DNA of 64,000 nt, taken from NCBI RefSeq assembly GCF_034440735.1, contig NZ_CP140098.1, positions 2,163,501 through 2,227,500 on the forward strand. Reading direction: 5' to 3'. Origin of the DNA: Deinococcus sp. AB2017081 (GTDB lineage Bacteria > Deinococcota > Deinococci > Deinococcales > Deinococcaceae). Positions 11,682-20,626 of this stretch are shown one piece after another (position 1 is the stretch's first letter; each line of letters begins with the position of its first letter). The notes beneath the pieces are model-generated. The model searched no databases. It was not told the origin of the DNA and was given only the letters and a program-made list of their open reading frames with translations. The position numbers and the translations under genes are program-made.

Positions 11682-12839
11682 ATGATGAAGCGTTGCCTGA
11701 CCACCGTCCTCCTTGCCGTCGCCACGACGGCCGCCGCCCAGGGCACGCTCCAGATCGGAGCGGTCACCAGCCTGTCGGGCCGTTTCGCCACCTTCGGACA
11801 GATGCAACAGGCGGGCTTCCGGGTCGCCATCGACGAGATCAACGCGCGGGGCGGCGTGAACGGCCAGAAGGTCGCGCTGGCGATCGAGGACGACGCCAGC
11901 GACACCAACAAGGCCCTGTCGGCCGCCGAGAAGTTAGTCAACCAGAAGGTGCCGGTCGTGATCGGTGCGTATGCCAGCGGCATCACCAAACCGCTGTCGC
12001 AGTACATGGCCCGCGTGAAGGTGCCGCTGATCGTGGCGACTGCCGTCGACGAGACCATCACGAAGCCCGGCAACGCCTACACCTTCCGCGTGAACAACCA
12101 GTCGAGCGTGTATACCCGGTCGCTGATCGACCAGCTGCGCAAGACGCCGGGCCTGAAGACCGCCGTGATCCTGACCAGCAACGACGCCTTCGGCAAGAGC
12201 GTCCTGACCGACGCCACGAAACTGCTGCCCGCTGCTGGCTACACGATCCTGGGCAGGGACACCTACGACCAGGGTCTGACCGACTTCCGCCCGCTGCTGA
12301 ACCGCTACCGAGGCCAGAACCCCGACGTGGTGATCTTTGCCAGCTACGAGCAGGACGCCGTCGCGCTGACCAAGCAGGTTAAGGAGGTCGGCCTGAAACC
12401 ACGCGTGATCGCCGGGATCGCCACCGGTTTCGCCCTGCCCGCCTTCCTGACCGGCGCGGCCGACGCCGCCGAGGGCTTCCTGGTCACCATGGTCTGGAAC
12501 CCGGACGTGCGCTACCCCGGTGCGCAGAGCCTGTACACCCGCCTGAAGGCCGCCCTGAACGGCGCGGAACCCAGCCAGCACGCCGCGCAGAGCTACGCCG
12601 CCATGCTCGCGGCCGTGGACGCCGTGAAGCGGGCCGGCAGCAGCGATCCCGAGAAGGTGCGATCCGCGCTGGCCCAGACCAACCTGAAGACTGCCTTCGG
12701 GCCGGTGACCTTCCGCACCTACGGCGGCTATACCAATCAGAACTCGGTGGTCGGCCTGATCACGCAGGTGCAGAACGGCAGGTTCGTGACCGTCGGCCCG
12801 GCCAGCGCGGCTCGCGGCAAGTTGATCCTCGGCAAGTAA
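11682..12839 (+). CDS. Branched-chain-amino-acid-type substrate-binding protein 2
   Basis: A 385-residue paralogue of the preceding binding protein: signal peptide ending AAAQ, then LQIGAVTSLSGRFATFG, DEINARGGVNGQKVALAIEDDASD, TDFRPLLNRYRGQNPDVVIF and AFGPVTFRTYGGY. The shared order and spacing of motifs indicate tandem duplication followed by divergence, especially in the ligand-facing EYSSSLV versus AYASGIT segments. ATG at 11682 is chosen for the GAGG 6 nt upstream; ATG 11685 and GTG 11676 are alternatives. Together the pair probably widens the substrate range of one permease. Confidence 0.88.
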   Translation: MMKRCLTTVLLAVATTAAAQGTLQIGAVTSLSGRFATFGQMQQAGFRVAIDEINARGGVNGQKVALAIEDDASDTNKALSAAEKLVNQKVPVVIGAYASGITKPLSQYMARVKVPLIVATAVDETITKPGNAYTFRVNNQSSVYTRSLIDQLRKTPGLKTAVILTSNDAFGKSVLTDATKLLPAAGYTILGRDTYDQGLTDFRPLLNRYRGQNPDVVIFASYEQDAVALTKQVKEVGLKPRVIAGIATGFALPAFLTGAADAAEGFLVTMVWNPDVRYPGAQSLYTRLKAALNGAEPSQHAAQSYAAMLAAVDAVKRAGSSDPEKVRSALAQTNLKTAFGPVTFRTYGGYTNQNSVVGLITQVQNGRFVTVGPASAARGKLILGK

Positions 12840-12921
12840 CCACCACACCGCCCGGACGGCGCCGACACCGCTCGGCCGTCCGGGTTCCCACACCTGCAGC
12901 ACGCACACCACAGGAGCACAC

Positions 12922-13809
12922 ATGGATCCAGCGGCCGTCACGGCACTCATTCAGACCATCGCGCAGGGCCTGCTCACGGGCGGGCTGTACGCGCTGATCG
13001 GCACTGGCCTGAGCCTGATCTTCGGGGTCATGCGCGTGATCAACTTCGCGCACGGCGATTTCCTGGCGATCGGCATGTTCATCACGCTGGCGCTGTTCCG
13101 CGCCTTCAACTTCGATCCGTATGTCAGTCTGCTGGTCGCCGCGCCCGTGGGTTTCGCGCTGGGCTACGTCATCCAGCGCGTGATCCTGGCCCGCCTGGGC
13201 GACCGCCTGACCGAGGCCAGCATGCTCGCCACGCTGGGGCTGGGCCTGATCATCTCGAACACGCTGCTGCTGACCTTCGGGGCACAGCCGCAGAACATCA
13301 ACGTGGCCTACGCCACCCAGACCGTGCAGCTCGGGGGCGTGCAGCTCAGCATTCCCCTGATCGTGGCTGGTGCCGGCACACTGGTCGCCATCGGCGGCCT
13401 GAACTTCCTGCTGTACCGCACCGAACTGGGCCGTGCCATCCGGGCCACCGCGCAGAATCCGCTGGGCGCGGAACTCCAGGGGGTCAAGACCGGCAGCATC
13501 CAGGCCATCGTCTTTGGCCTGGGTGTGGCCTTCGCCGCGATCGCGGGCGTGCTGCTCATGCCCCTGCTGTACGCCTTTCCCACCGTCGGGGAGAACTACA
13601 CGACCAAGGCCTTCATCGTCACGGTGCTGGGCGGTCTGGGCAACCTGCCGGGCGCGGTCGTGGGGGGGCTGGTGCTGGGCACCATCGAGTCCCTGGGGGC
13701 CTTCTACATCAGCAACAACTACCGCGATGCCTACGGGCTGATCGCCTTCCTGCTGGTGCTGCTGCTGCGCCCGGAAGGGCTGTTCGGGAAAACGGTGAAG
13801 CGGGTATGA
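12922..13809 (+). CDS. livH: ABC transporter permease LivH type
   Basis: A 295-residue inner-membrane permease with about eight hydrophobic segments. Family marks are GLYALIGTGLSLIFGVMRVINFAHGDF (split here at residues ~18-45), RAIRATAQNP and the coupling motif region AFIVTVLGGLGNLPGA. It should pair with the LivM-type permease to form the channel. AGGAG precedes the ATG. Its stop codon is followed immediately by a heptamer repeat array, leaving 148 bp before the next permease gene, unlike the overlapping junctions further down the operon. Confidence 0.93.
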   Translation: MDPAAVTALIQTIAQGLLTGGLYALIGTGLSLIFGVMRVINFAHGDFLAIGMFITLALFRAFNFDPYVSLLVAAPVGFALGYVIQRVILARLGDRLTEASMLATLGLGLIISNTLLLTFGAQPQNINVAYATQTVQLGGVQLSIPLIVAGAGTLVAIGGLNFLLYRTELGRAIRATAQNPLGAELQGVKTGSIQAIVFGLGVAFAAIAGVLLMPLLYAFPTVGENYTTKAFIVTVLGGLGNLPGAVVGGLVLGTIESLGAFYISNNYRDAYGLIAFLLVLLLRPEGLFGKTVKRV

Positions 13810-13872
13810 GCAGAGAGCAGAGAGCAGACGGCAGAGGGCAGACGGCTATGGGCTCTGGGCTCTGGGCTCTGA
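13810..13872 (+). repeat. Heptamer array 1 (livH-livM gap)
   Basis: Nine consecutive 7-bp units, every one starting with GC: GCAGAGA twice, GCAGACG, GCAGAGG, GCAGACG, GCTATGG, GCTCTGG twice, GCTCTGA. It begins directly after the livH stop codon. A second short heptamer run (CTCACAG, CTCACAG, CTCACCG, CTCACAG) follows at 13912-13939, just before the next start codon. Confidence 0.85.
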
Positions 13873-13911
13873 GGAACAGAAGGGCTGTGGCACATGCATA
13901 CGCTTGTGTTA

Positions 13912-13939
13912 CTCACAGCTCACAGCTCACCGCTCACAG
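13912..13939 (+). repeat. Four-unit CTCACAG heptamer run
   Basis: Four perfect-period 7-bp units (CTCACAG x3 with one CTCACCG) 18 bp before the livM start. Same 7-bp period as the array at 13810 but a different core. Confidence 0.75.
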
Positions 13940-13957
13940 CGCCGTTGAGGCCAGCGC

Positions 13958-14965
13958 ATGACCGCTGCCGCCATTCCCCCCACCTCCCGCCCACGCGCCC
14001 TGACCTTCGGGAACGTGTGGCTCAGCGTGGCGCTGGTCGTCGTGATCGCGCTGTATCCGCTGCTCTTCGGCAAGGCGATGAACTTCGGCGTGTCCACGTT
14101 GATCTTTGCTGGGCTCGCCATGAGCTGGAACATCCTGGGCGGCTGGGCCGGACAGACCAGCCTGGGGCACGCCGCGCTGCTGGGCGTGGGCGCGTACACC
14201 ATGACCATCCTGGCGACGCCGGAGCGCGTTCCCGCGTTCCTGGGCGGGCCGCTCGCGCCGTGGTGGGGCACGTTGATCGCCATGGTGATCGCCGCGTTGC
14301 TCGCCGCTGTGTGGGGCGGGCTGACCTTCCGGCTGCGCGGCAGCTACTTCACGCTGTCGACCATCGCGGTGGCGCTGGTGATCCGGCTGGTCGCCATCAA
14401 CTCCGAATGGACCGGCGGCAGCGAGGGCCTGTTCATGCCGGATCTGCCGCGTTTCTTCGGACTGGATCTCTTCGACCGCAAGGCCGAGTACATCCTGGCC
14501 GCCGGGTTCGTGATCCTGACCCTGGTCGTCACGCACCTGATCCGCCGCTCGCGCCTGGGCTACGCCCTGCAGGCCGTGCGTGAGGACGAGGACGGGGCCC
14601 GCGCCCTGGGCATCGACCCCACCCGCATGAAGGTGATCGCCTTCATGATCAGCGCCGCGCTGACCGCGCTGGGCGGGGCCCTGTACGGCATCTACCTCCA
14701 GGCCTTCGAGCCGCACACGCTGCTGGAACTGCCGATCAGCGTACAGATTGCCCTGATGGCGATCATCGGCGGGCGCGGCACCATCCAGGGGCCAGCAATA
14801 GGCGCGATCCTGCTGGCCGTGTTCGGGGAGGTCTTCCGCAACGTGTTCGCCAGTGCCAACCTGCTGATCTACGGCGTGCTGATCCTGGTGGTCACGCTGT
14901 TCGCCCCCAACGGCGTGATGGGCCTGTTCCAGCGCGGCGGTCGCAAGCTCGGGACGGCCCGGTGA
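13958..14965 (+). CDS. livM: ABC transporter permease LivM type
   Basis: A 335-residue inner-membrane permease, partner of LivH. Motifs include SWNILGGWAGQTSLGHAALLGVGAY (cut here), FRLRGSYFTLSTIA, RSRLGYALQAVREDEDGARALGID and the C-terminal IGGRGTIQGPAIGA coupling region. GAGG lies about 7 nt before the ATG at 13958. The terminal codons overlap livG as GTGA, so LivM and LivG are translationally coupled. Hydrophobic segments number about nine to ten. Confidence 0.93.
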   Translation: MTAAAIPPTSRPRALTFGNVWLSVALVVVIALYPLLFGKAMNFGVSTLIFAGLAMSWNILGGWAGQTSLGHAALLGVGAYTMTILATPERVPAFLGGPLAPWWGTLIAMVIAALLAAVWGGLTFRLRGSYFTLSTIAVALVIRLVAINSEWTGGSEGLFMPDLPRFFGLDLFDRKAEYILAAGFVILTLVVTHLIRRSRLGYALQAVREDEDGARALGIDPTRMKVIAFMISAALTALGGALYGIYLQAFEPHTLLELPISVQIALMAIIGGRGTIQGPAIGAILLAVFGEVFRNVFASANLLIYGVLILVVTLFAPNGVMGLFQRGGRKLGTAR

Positions 14966-15744
14966 GCGGCCCGCAGATCGCCAGCGTGACCGAGTTCAGC
15001 GGTCAGCCCATCCACGCGCCCGGCGGCCCTCCGCTGCTGGAAGCCCGCAACATCACGGTGCGTTTCGGCGGCGTGGTGGCCGTCAAGGACATCTCTCTGG
15101 CCGTGCGCCCCGGCGAGATCCTGGGCCTGATCGGCCCGAACGGAGCGGGGAAGACGACGCTGTTCAACGCCCTGACCGGCTTCGTCCGGGCCAGCGAGGG
15201 CACCGTGACCCTGAACGGCCGCGACATCACCCATGCCCAGCCGCAGGTCCGCGCGAAACTCGGGATGGCCCGCACCTTCCAGGTCGAGCGGCCCTTCGAA
15301 GATCTGAGCGTGCTGGAGAACGTGCTGGTCGCGGCGTTCCTGAAGTACCGTGGGCGCGCGGCCGAGAACCACGCCTATGACGTGCTGGAGCGCGTGGGCC
15401 TGGCCGACCGGGCCGCGCAGCCCGCGTCGCAGCTGAACCTGGCCCGCCGCCGCCGCCTGGAACTCGCCAAGGCGCTCGCGCTGGAGCCCCGGCTACTGTT
15501 CCTCGACGAGAGCATCGCCGGCCTGAACCCGCCGGGCCAGCAGGAGATGGTCGCCCTGATCCGCCAGCTGGCGCAGTCCGGGCTGGGCATCGTGATGGTC
15601 GAGCACATCATGCACGTGATCATGAGCCTGTCGGATCACGTGATCTGCATGGCCTTCGGAGAACGGCTCGCCGAGGGTGACCCGCACGACGTGGCCGCCC
15701 ACCCGGACGTGATCCGGGCGTATCTGGGGGATGACGATGACTGA
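14962..15744 (+). CDS. livG: ABC transporter ATPase LivG type
   Basis: A 260-residue cytoplasmic ATPase energising the permease pair. Walker A is GPNGAGKTT (~residues 57-65), Walker B LLFLDES with the catalytic Glu kept but the usual following Pro replaced by Ser, and a switch His in VEHIMHVI. The signature loop is unusual: LNLARRRRLELAKAL where most LivG proteins have LSxGQxRRLE. Variants of this loop exist in LivG-like families, so it may still be functional. A ~24-residue N-terminal extension precedes the ABC core. GTG start overlaps the livM stop. C-terminal HPDVIRAYLG is the typical LivG ending. Confidence 0.92.
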   Translation: MSGPQIASVTEFSGQPIHAPGGPPLLEARNITVRFGGVVAVKDISLAVRPGEILGLIGPNGAGKTTLFNALTGFVRASEGTVTLNGRDITHAQPQVRAKLGMARTFQVERPFEDLSVLENVLVAAFLKYRGRAAENHAYDVLERVGLADRAAQPASQLNLARRRRLELAKALALEPRLLFLDESIAGLNPPGQQEMVALIRQLAQSGLGIVMVEHIMHVIMSLSDHVICMAFGERLAEGDPHDVAAHPDVIRAYLGDDDD

Positions 15745-15751
15745 ACTGGGG

Positions 15752-15835
15752 AAGGGAGGATTGAGGATGGAGGATGGGAAGAGTGCCGTGGTGGGAGCGT
15801 CCATCCTCCATCGGCCATCCCCTGCCGTCATGGCT
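15752..15835 (+). repeat. Heptamer array 2 (livG-livF gap)
   Basis: Period-7 units of a different core: GGAGGAT, TGAGGAT, GGAGGAT, then on the right CCATCCT, CCATCGG, CCATCCC. GATGGAGGATGG (15766-15777) pairs perfectly with CCATCCTCCATC (15801-15812), giving a 12-bp stem with a 23-nt loop. Lies wholly between livG and livF. Confidence 0.75.
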
Positions 15836-15846
15836 GGGGGCCGCGC

Positions 15847-16599
15847 ATGACCGCCACCACCGTCCACCGCCCCGGCTTCATCCCCGGCGAGCGTGTGTTG
15901 GACGTGCGGGATCTGGAGGTCGCGTACGGCGAGGTGCAGGTCGTGTTCGGCGTGTCGCTGCACGTCGACAAGGGGGAACTGGTCGGGCTGGTCGGGGGCA
16001 ACGGCTCGGGCAAGAGCACGATCCTGCGGGTGGTGTCGGGCATGCTGCGGGCACGCGGCGGGGCGGCCGAGTACCGGGGCCAGAACCTGAACGGTGTGCC
16101 GCCCCACCGCATCACCGAGATGAAGGTCGCGCACGTGCCGATGGGTCGGCAGCTGTTCGGGCAGATGACGGTCGAGGAAAATCTGCTGATGGGCGCGTAC
16201 CTGCCGCGCACCAAGGCGAACCGCGCCGCGAATCTCCAGAAGGTCTACGACTTCTTCCCGCGCCTGACCGAGAAGCGTTCTTCTCCGGCGGCGGCCTTGT
16301 CCGGCGGCGAGCAGCAGATGGTCGCCATCGGCCGCGCCTTGATGAGCGAGCCCGAGGTGCTGCTGATGGACGAGCCCAGCCTGGGCCTCGCCCCCCTGGT
16401 CGTGTCCGAGGTCATGCGCGTGATCGGCAGCCTGCGCGAGCTGGGCCTGACCGTCCTGCTGGTCGAGCAGAACGTCCGCCAGGTGCTCAGGGTGACCGAC
16501 CGCACCTACGTACTCGAACTCGGCAAGCTGGTCAAGGAGGGACAGAGCGCCGACCTGATGGGTGACCCCGACATCATCAAGGCCTACCTGGGCGTGTGA
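15847..16599 (+). CDS. livF: ABC transporter ATPase LivF type
   Basis: The second, 250-residue ATPase of the importer. Walker A GGNGSGKST, signature ALSGGEQQMVAIGRAL, Walker B LLMDEPSLGLAP and switch His replaced by VEQN, as usual for LivF. The C terminus ends DPDIIKAYLGV. The ATG at 15847 lacks a clear Shine-Dalgarno (only GGGGG 9 nt upstream), so expression may depend on the upstream hairpin region or read-through coupling. Last gene of the operon; a strong hairpin follows at 16713. Confidence 0.93.
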   Translation: MTATTVHRPGFIPGERVLDVRDLEVAYGEVQVVFGVSLHVDKGELVGLVGGNGSGKSTILRVVSGMLRARGGAAEYRGQNLNGVPPHRITEMKVAHVPMGRQLFGQMTVEENLLMGAYLPRTKANRAANLQKVYDFFPRLTEKRSSPAAALSGGEQQMVAIGRALMSEPEVLLMDEPSLGLAPLVVSEVMRVIGSLRELGLTVLLVEQNVRQVLRVTDRTYVLELGKLVKEGQSADLMGDPDIIKAYLGV

Positions 16600-16712
16600 G
16601 GAGCAGGGGAGGCCGGGCTGGGACTGCCGCCAGAGAGGCTACGACGACGCTGTGCCGTGGCCCCCCACACCCGGGTCATGCCCCCCTCCGAGTGGATGCC
16701 TCCCGAACGACA

Positions 16713-16741
16713 GGGGCGGTCAGTTCAGCACTGACCGCCCC
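16713..16741. terminator. Bidirectional hairpin between livF and the MBL-fold gene
   Basis: Perfect 11-bp stem GGGGCGGTCAG/CTGACCGCCCC with loop TTCAGCA between convergent genes. No long T-run on either side. Confidence 0.7.
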
Positions 16742-16761
16742 GCCGCGTGTTCTCTCCCGCT

Positions 16762-17499
16762 TCAGTCGCGTGGCGTGCCCAGAACCGCGTTCTTGCCCGC
16801 CACTCCGGCCGCCGAGCCCATCCCGGTCATCCGGCCCACCGCCCGGGCCACAGCCCGTGCCACGGCGCCGGGTTCCCGGCCGCTCTCGGCGTCGGCCACG
16901 GCGCGGCGCATGGCGGGTAATGGATCTTCCACAACACGCCCGTGGCCGGTGGCGAGGAACCGGATCGGGATGTCCAGCATGGCGCGGGCGCTGACGGTGG
17001 TCTGGTCAAGGTCGTACGTGCCCAGCGTGGGCAGTGGGAAGACCGTGTTCAGGACGCTGGCGACGTGCAGGTTCGGGACGTTGACGAAGGTGTCGCCGCT
17101 GTACAGCGTGCCGTCACGCCCGTCGAGATACGCGACGTGACCGGCCGAGTGTCCCGGCGTGTCGAACACAGTCAGCGAACCGACCCGGTCGCCGCCGCGC
17201 AGCACGCGGGTGGGAGTCGTCTTCACGCCCCGTCCGGCCAGGAGCGCCGCGTCGTTCTCGCCGACCAGCAGTTCCAGTTCCGGCACGGCGGCCTTCAGGG
17301 CGTCAATCGCGCCGATGTGGTCGTCGTGGGCATGCGTCAGGGCCACGCGCTTCAGGGGCAGGCCCAGGCGCTTCACGGTGCTCAGGACGCGGCGTTCCAT
17401 GCCGGACATCCCCGCGTCGATCAGCGTGATGCCGTCCGCCTCGGGCACGAGGTAGGCGTTGATCAGGCCGAACTGGGCAAGTCGGATCGGCGGGCGCAT
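16762..17499 (-). CDS. Metallo-beta-lactamase-fold hydrolase
   Basis: A 245-residue MBL-superfamily hydrolase. The metal-binding motif THAHDDH (residues ~62-68), the later TPGHSAGH, LYSGDTF and ATGHG supply the expected His and Asp ligands, resembling glyoxalase II-like and quorum-lactonase-like members. The C-terminal ~40 residues are Ala/Gly-rich. Its ATG overlaps the stop codon of the DUF2568 gene by one base (TGATG), so the two form an operon controlled from the divergent promoter next to the TetR gene. Substrate is unknown; a thioester, lactone or similar is possible. Confidence 0.85.
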   Translation of the reverse strand: MRPPIRLAQFGLINAYLVPEADGITLIDAGMSGMERRVLSTVKRLGLPLKRVALTHAHDDHIGAIDALKAAVPELELLVGENDAALLAGRGVKTTPTRVLRGGDRVGSLTVFDTPGHSAGHVAYLDGRDGTLYSGDTFVNVPNLHVASVLNTVFPLPTLGTYDLDQTTVSARAMLDIPIRFLATGHGRVVEDPLPAMRRAVADAESGREPGAVARAVARAVGRMTGMGSAAGVAGKNAVLGTPRD

Positions 17500-17807
17500 C
17501 AGCGGGTGCCTCCCAGGATCACGCTGAGCAGGCCCAGGCCCAGGAACGCGGCAGCCGGCACCGCGCCGGCCACCACAGTCAGGGCAGCGGCCGCCACGGC
17601 GAAGACAGCGAACTTGGCGACCGGCCACGCCGCCCCGGTGACCGGGAGTGCCGCCCGGGGGGACAGGAAGGTGCCCCACACGACCGCGAAGGCCAGCAGC
17701 GCCGCGCCGGCTCCCAGCCAGCCCCCGGTGCGCCACCCCCAGGTGGTCAGGGCCGCGACGGCGACGAGTTCCAGTGCGAAGGCGAGGACATCGGACGCGC
17801 TGATCAT
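17499..17807 (-). CDS. YrdB-like (DUF2568) membrane protein
   Basis: A 102-residue membrane protein with four hydrophobic helices, matching DUF2568/YrdB: LAFALELVAVAALTTWGW near the N terminus and a VWGTFLSPRA loop between helices 2 and 3. ATG at 17807 has AGGAGG 6 nt upstream. Function of the family is unknown. The neighbouring TetR regulator and MBL-fold hydrolase suggest a small inducible detoxification or signal-degradation module. Confidence 0.8.
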   Translation of the reverse strand: MISASDVLAFALELVAVAALTTWGWRTGGWLGAGAALLAFAVVWGTFLSPRAALPVTGAAWPVAKFAVFAVAAAALTVVAGAVPAAAFLGLGLLSVILGGTR

Positions 17808-17850
17808 GGGAACCTCCTGTGGGTGAACGGTGTTCGTTTTCATGGAAAAC

Positions 17851-17879
17851 ACCGTACGTCTTGGCGGGGCATCTGTCAA
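17851..17879 (-). promoter_or_regulatory. Promoter of the DUF2568-MBL operon
   Basis: Minus-strand -35 TTGACA (17874-17879) and -10 TACGGT (17851-17856) with a 17-bp spacer. It overlaps the divergent tetR promoter and the inverted repeat at 17854-17886. Confidence 0.65.
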
Positions 17880-17886
17880 GACGTAC
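17854..17886. promoter_or_regulatory. Inverted repeat, candidate TetR operator
   Basis: Perfect 10-bp arms GTACGTCTTG and CAAGACGTAC separated by 13 bp. Each arm covers the -10 or -35 of both divergent promoters, so a bound repressor would shut both. A second inverted pair, CGGTGTT/AACACCG, lies next to it at about 17829-17854. Confidence 0.6.
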
Positions 17887-17889
17887 ACT
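17861..17889 (+). promoter_or_regulatory. Promoter of the TetR gene
   Basis: -35 TTGGCG (17861-17866), 17-bp spacer, -10 TACACT (17884-17889), 9 nt before the ATG at 17899. Confidence 0.6.
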
Positions 17890-17898
17890 GTTCGCGGC

Positions 17899-18486
17899 AT
17901 GCCCTACCCATCCAAACTCACGACCGAACGTATTGAGGACGTCGCCTGGGAGAGGTTCCAGGCCGGCGGAGAGGAAGCGCTGAGTATGCGACCTCTGGCC
18001 GAGGAGTTGGGCGTCCGCGCCGGGAGCCTGTACCGGCACTTCGACAGCCGCGCCGCCCTGCTCCGCCGCCTGGCCCAGCGGGCCGCCCGCGATCTTCAGG
18101 GCGAGATCCTGCGCGCTGCCGAGGGACACGAGCCCCGCAACGCGCTCCAGGCGACAGCTGGCGCCTACCTGCACTACGCGCGCACGAACCCGCATGCCTA
18201 CGCGCTGCTGCTCGTGCCGGGTGAGACCCTAGCCCTGCCCGGCCTGAAGACCGATGCGGGCAAGGCGCTGTGGCTCACGCTGCTGGGACTGGTGGGAGCC
18301 CTCAGCGGCGATCCGGACGACACCGACCATGTCGTGGCCCTGTGGACACTGCTCCACGGCGCCGCCAGCCTGGAGCGGGCCGGCATGTACGGAGCCAGCG
18401 GGCCACGTGGGGGCATCACCCTGGGCCTGAACGCCATTCTCGACCACGCGCAGGAGGCGGGCCGCCGCCGTAACGCACCTTCCTGA
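17899..18486 (+). CDS. TetR/AcrR family transcriptional regulator
   Basis: A 195-residue regulator. The N-terminal helix-turn-helix (residues ~8-55) includes MRPLAEELGVRAGSLYRHFDSRAALL, typical of TetR proteins; the C-terminal helical domain contains the WTLLHGAASLE segment found in TetR_C-type ligand pockets. ATG at 17899 follows a TACACT box by 9 nt, so any leader is at most a few bases. Its divergent neighbours are the DUF2568 and MBL-fold genes, and the shared operator implies mutual control and autoregulation. Confidence 0.9.
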   Translation: MPYPSKLTTERIEDVAWERFQAGGEEALSMRPLAEELGVRAGSLYRHFDSRAALLRRLAQRAARDLQGEILRAAEGHEPRNALQATAGAYLHYARTNPHAYALLLVPGETLALPGLKTDAGKALWLTLLGLVGALSGDPDDTDHVVALWTLLHGAASLERAGMYGASGPRGGITLGLNAILDHAQEAGRRRNAPS

Positions 18487-18506
18487 CCGTCCCGCACCCG
18501 CCCGCG

Positions 18507-18512
18507 TACACT
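18507..18512 (+). promoter_or_regulatory. -10 box for the leader ORF and ispG
   Basis: TACACT, 6 nt before the ATG at 18519. Confidence 0.6.
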
Positions 18513-18518
18513 GCCTGC

Positions 18519-18646
18519 ATGAAGAAGAATTCCGGTGAGCCGCAGGCGAACCCGAGCACGGCGAGGATGAACAACATCTGGAACTGGAGCGGTAGAAGGA
18601 CGGGCCGATCCGTCCACGGCCTGTCCTGGAATGCCGGAAGTTCCAG

Positions 18647-18650
<4 letters not shown>
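18519..18650 (+). CDS. 43-residue leader ORF coupled to ispG
   Basis: A 43-codon ORF (begins [13 protein letters not shown], ends WNAGSSR) running from a leaderless start right into ispG: its TGA overlaps the ispG ATG as ATGA. It is basic and Ser/Asn/Trp-containing, has no signal peptide and no recognised domain. No other promoter is visible for ispG, so ribosomes translating this ORF probably deliver ispG translation. It may be a regulatory leader peptide, a genuine small protein, or simply a means of loading ribosomes. The coding call rests on the promoter spacing and the overlap, not on homology. Confidence 0.5.
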
Positions 18651-19888
<1,238 letters not shown>

Positions 19889-19918
19889 CCATGAACGGCA
19901 GAATGTCGCGTCGCCCCG

Positions 19919-19924
19919 TACCCT
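19919..19924 (+). promoter_or_regulatory. -10 box for leaderless DUF4259 gene
   Basis: TACCCT, 6 nt before the ATG at 19931. Confidence 0.5.
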
Positions 19925-19930
19925 GAAGGC

Positions 19931-20332
19931 ATGGGCACCTGGGGTACCGGCAGTTTCGACAACGACAGCGCCGCCGACTTCATCAGGGAAGTGGTCGAGG
20001 ACGGCGCAGTGGCGCTGCGGGAAGCGCTGGAGGTCGTCCTCGACCCGGACCTCGACTACATCGAGGCCGAGGAGGGCTCGCGGGCCATCGCCGCCGCCGA
20101 GGTCATCGCGGCGATCACGTCTGGCGACCACCGCAACATCACGGATGACGACCTGCTCGCGTGGGTCGAGGGCACGGACGGCCGCACGCTGAGTGACCAG
20201 CGCGAACCGGCGCTGGAGGCGCTGGAGCGTGTCCTCGGCCCGGACAGCGAATTGCCGGAGCTGTGGGAGGAGTCCGACGACCGGCGCGACTGGCAGCGCG
20301 ACGTGCAGCGCCTGCGGGCCAGCCTGGGCTGA
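19931..20332 (+). CDS. DUF4259 domain protein
   Basis: A 133-residue acidic cytoplasmic protein beginning MGTWGTGSFDNDSAADF, the diagnostic start of DUF4259. The remainder is helical with EGSRAIAAAEVIAA and a terminal WQRDVQRLRASL helix. Function of the family is not known; members are often found near immunity or stress genes, though here the neighbours are ispG and a DUF7669 gene. Leaderless start. It converges on the DUF7669 gene, with 7 bp between stops. Confidence 0.85.
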   Translation: MGTWGTGSFDNDSAADFIREVVEDGAVALREALEVVLDPDLDYIEAEEGSRAIAAAEVIAAITSGDHRNITDDDLLAWVEGTDGRTLSDQREPALEALERVLGPDSELPELWEESDDRRDWQRDVQRLRASLG

Positions 20333-20339
20333 GCGGCGC

Positions 20340-20582
20340 TCACGTCGGGATCAGCCGGAAGCGTCCGCGCTCGACCCGCTCCAGATCGTGGTACTTCCCG
20401 GCCCCTGGCCCGGAGGCGTTGCGGCACATCTCGCTGGCGACGTGGCGGCGGATGGTCGTATCCAGATGCATGGTGCCCCTGGCCCGCAGCGCGGCCACGA
20501 CCTCCTGGCTGGAAAAGGTGCCATCGGCACTGGCCCGCGCAAGCACGCGGGCCACGGTCAGGATGTCGTCACGGCAGGTCAC
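20340..20582 (-). CDS. DUF7669-type small winged-helix protein
   Basis: An 80-residue protein matching the short DUF7669 pattern: a helix with ILTVARVLA, FSSQEVVAALRARG, TTIRRHVASEMC and a C-terminal KYHDLERVERGRFRL, which reads as a small winged helix. It could bind nucleic acid, but no function is established. GTG at 20582 lies 6 nt after CACACT, a weaker form of the -10 box used elsewhere; the upstream extension of the frame is not convincing. Confidence 0.7.
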   Translation of the reverse strand: MTCRDDILTVARVLARASADGTFSSQEVVAALRARGTMHLDTTIRRHVASEMCRNASGPGAGKYHDLERVERGRFRLIPT

Positions 20583-20626
20583 CCGCCCAGTGTGACGCAG
20601 GGCGACCCGCCGTGTCTGTGAGCGCG

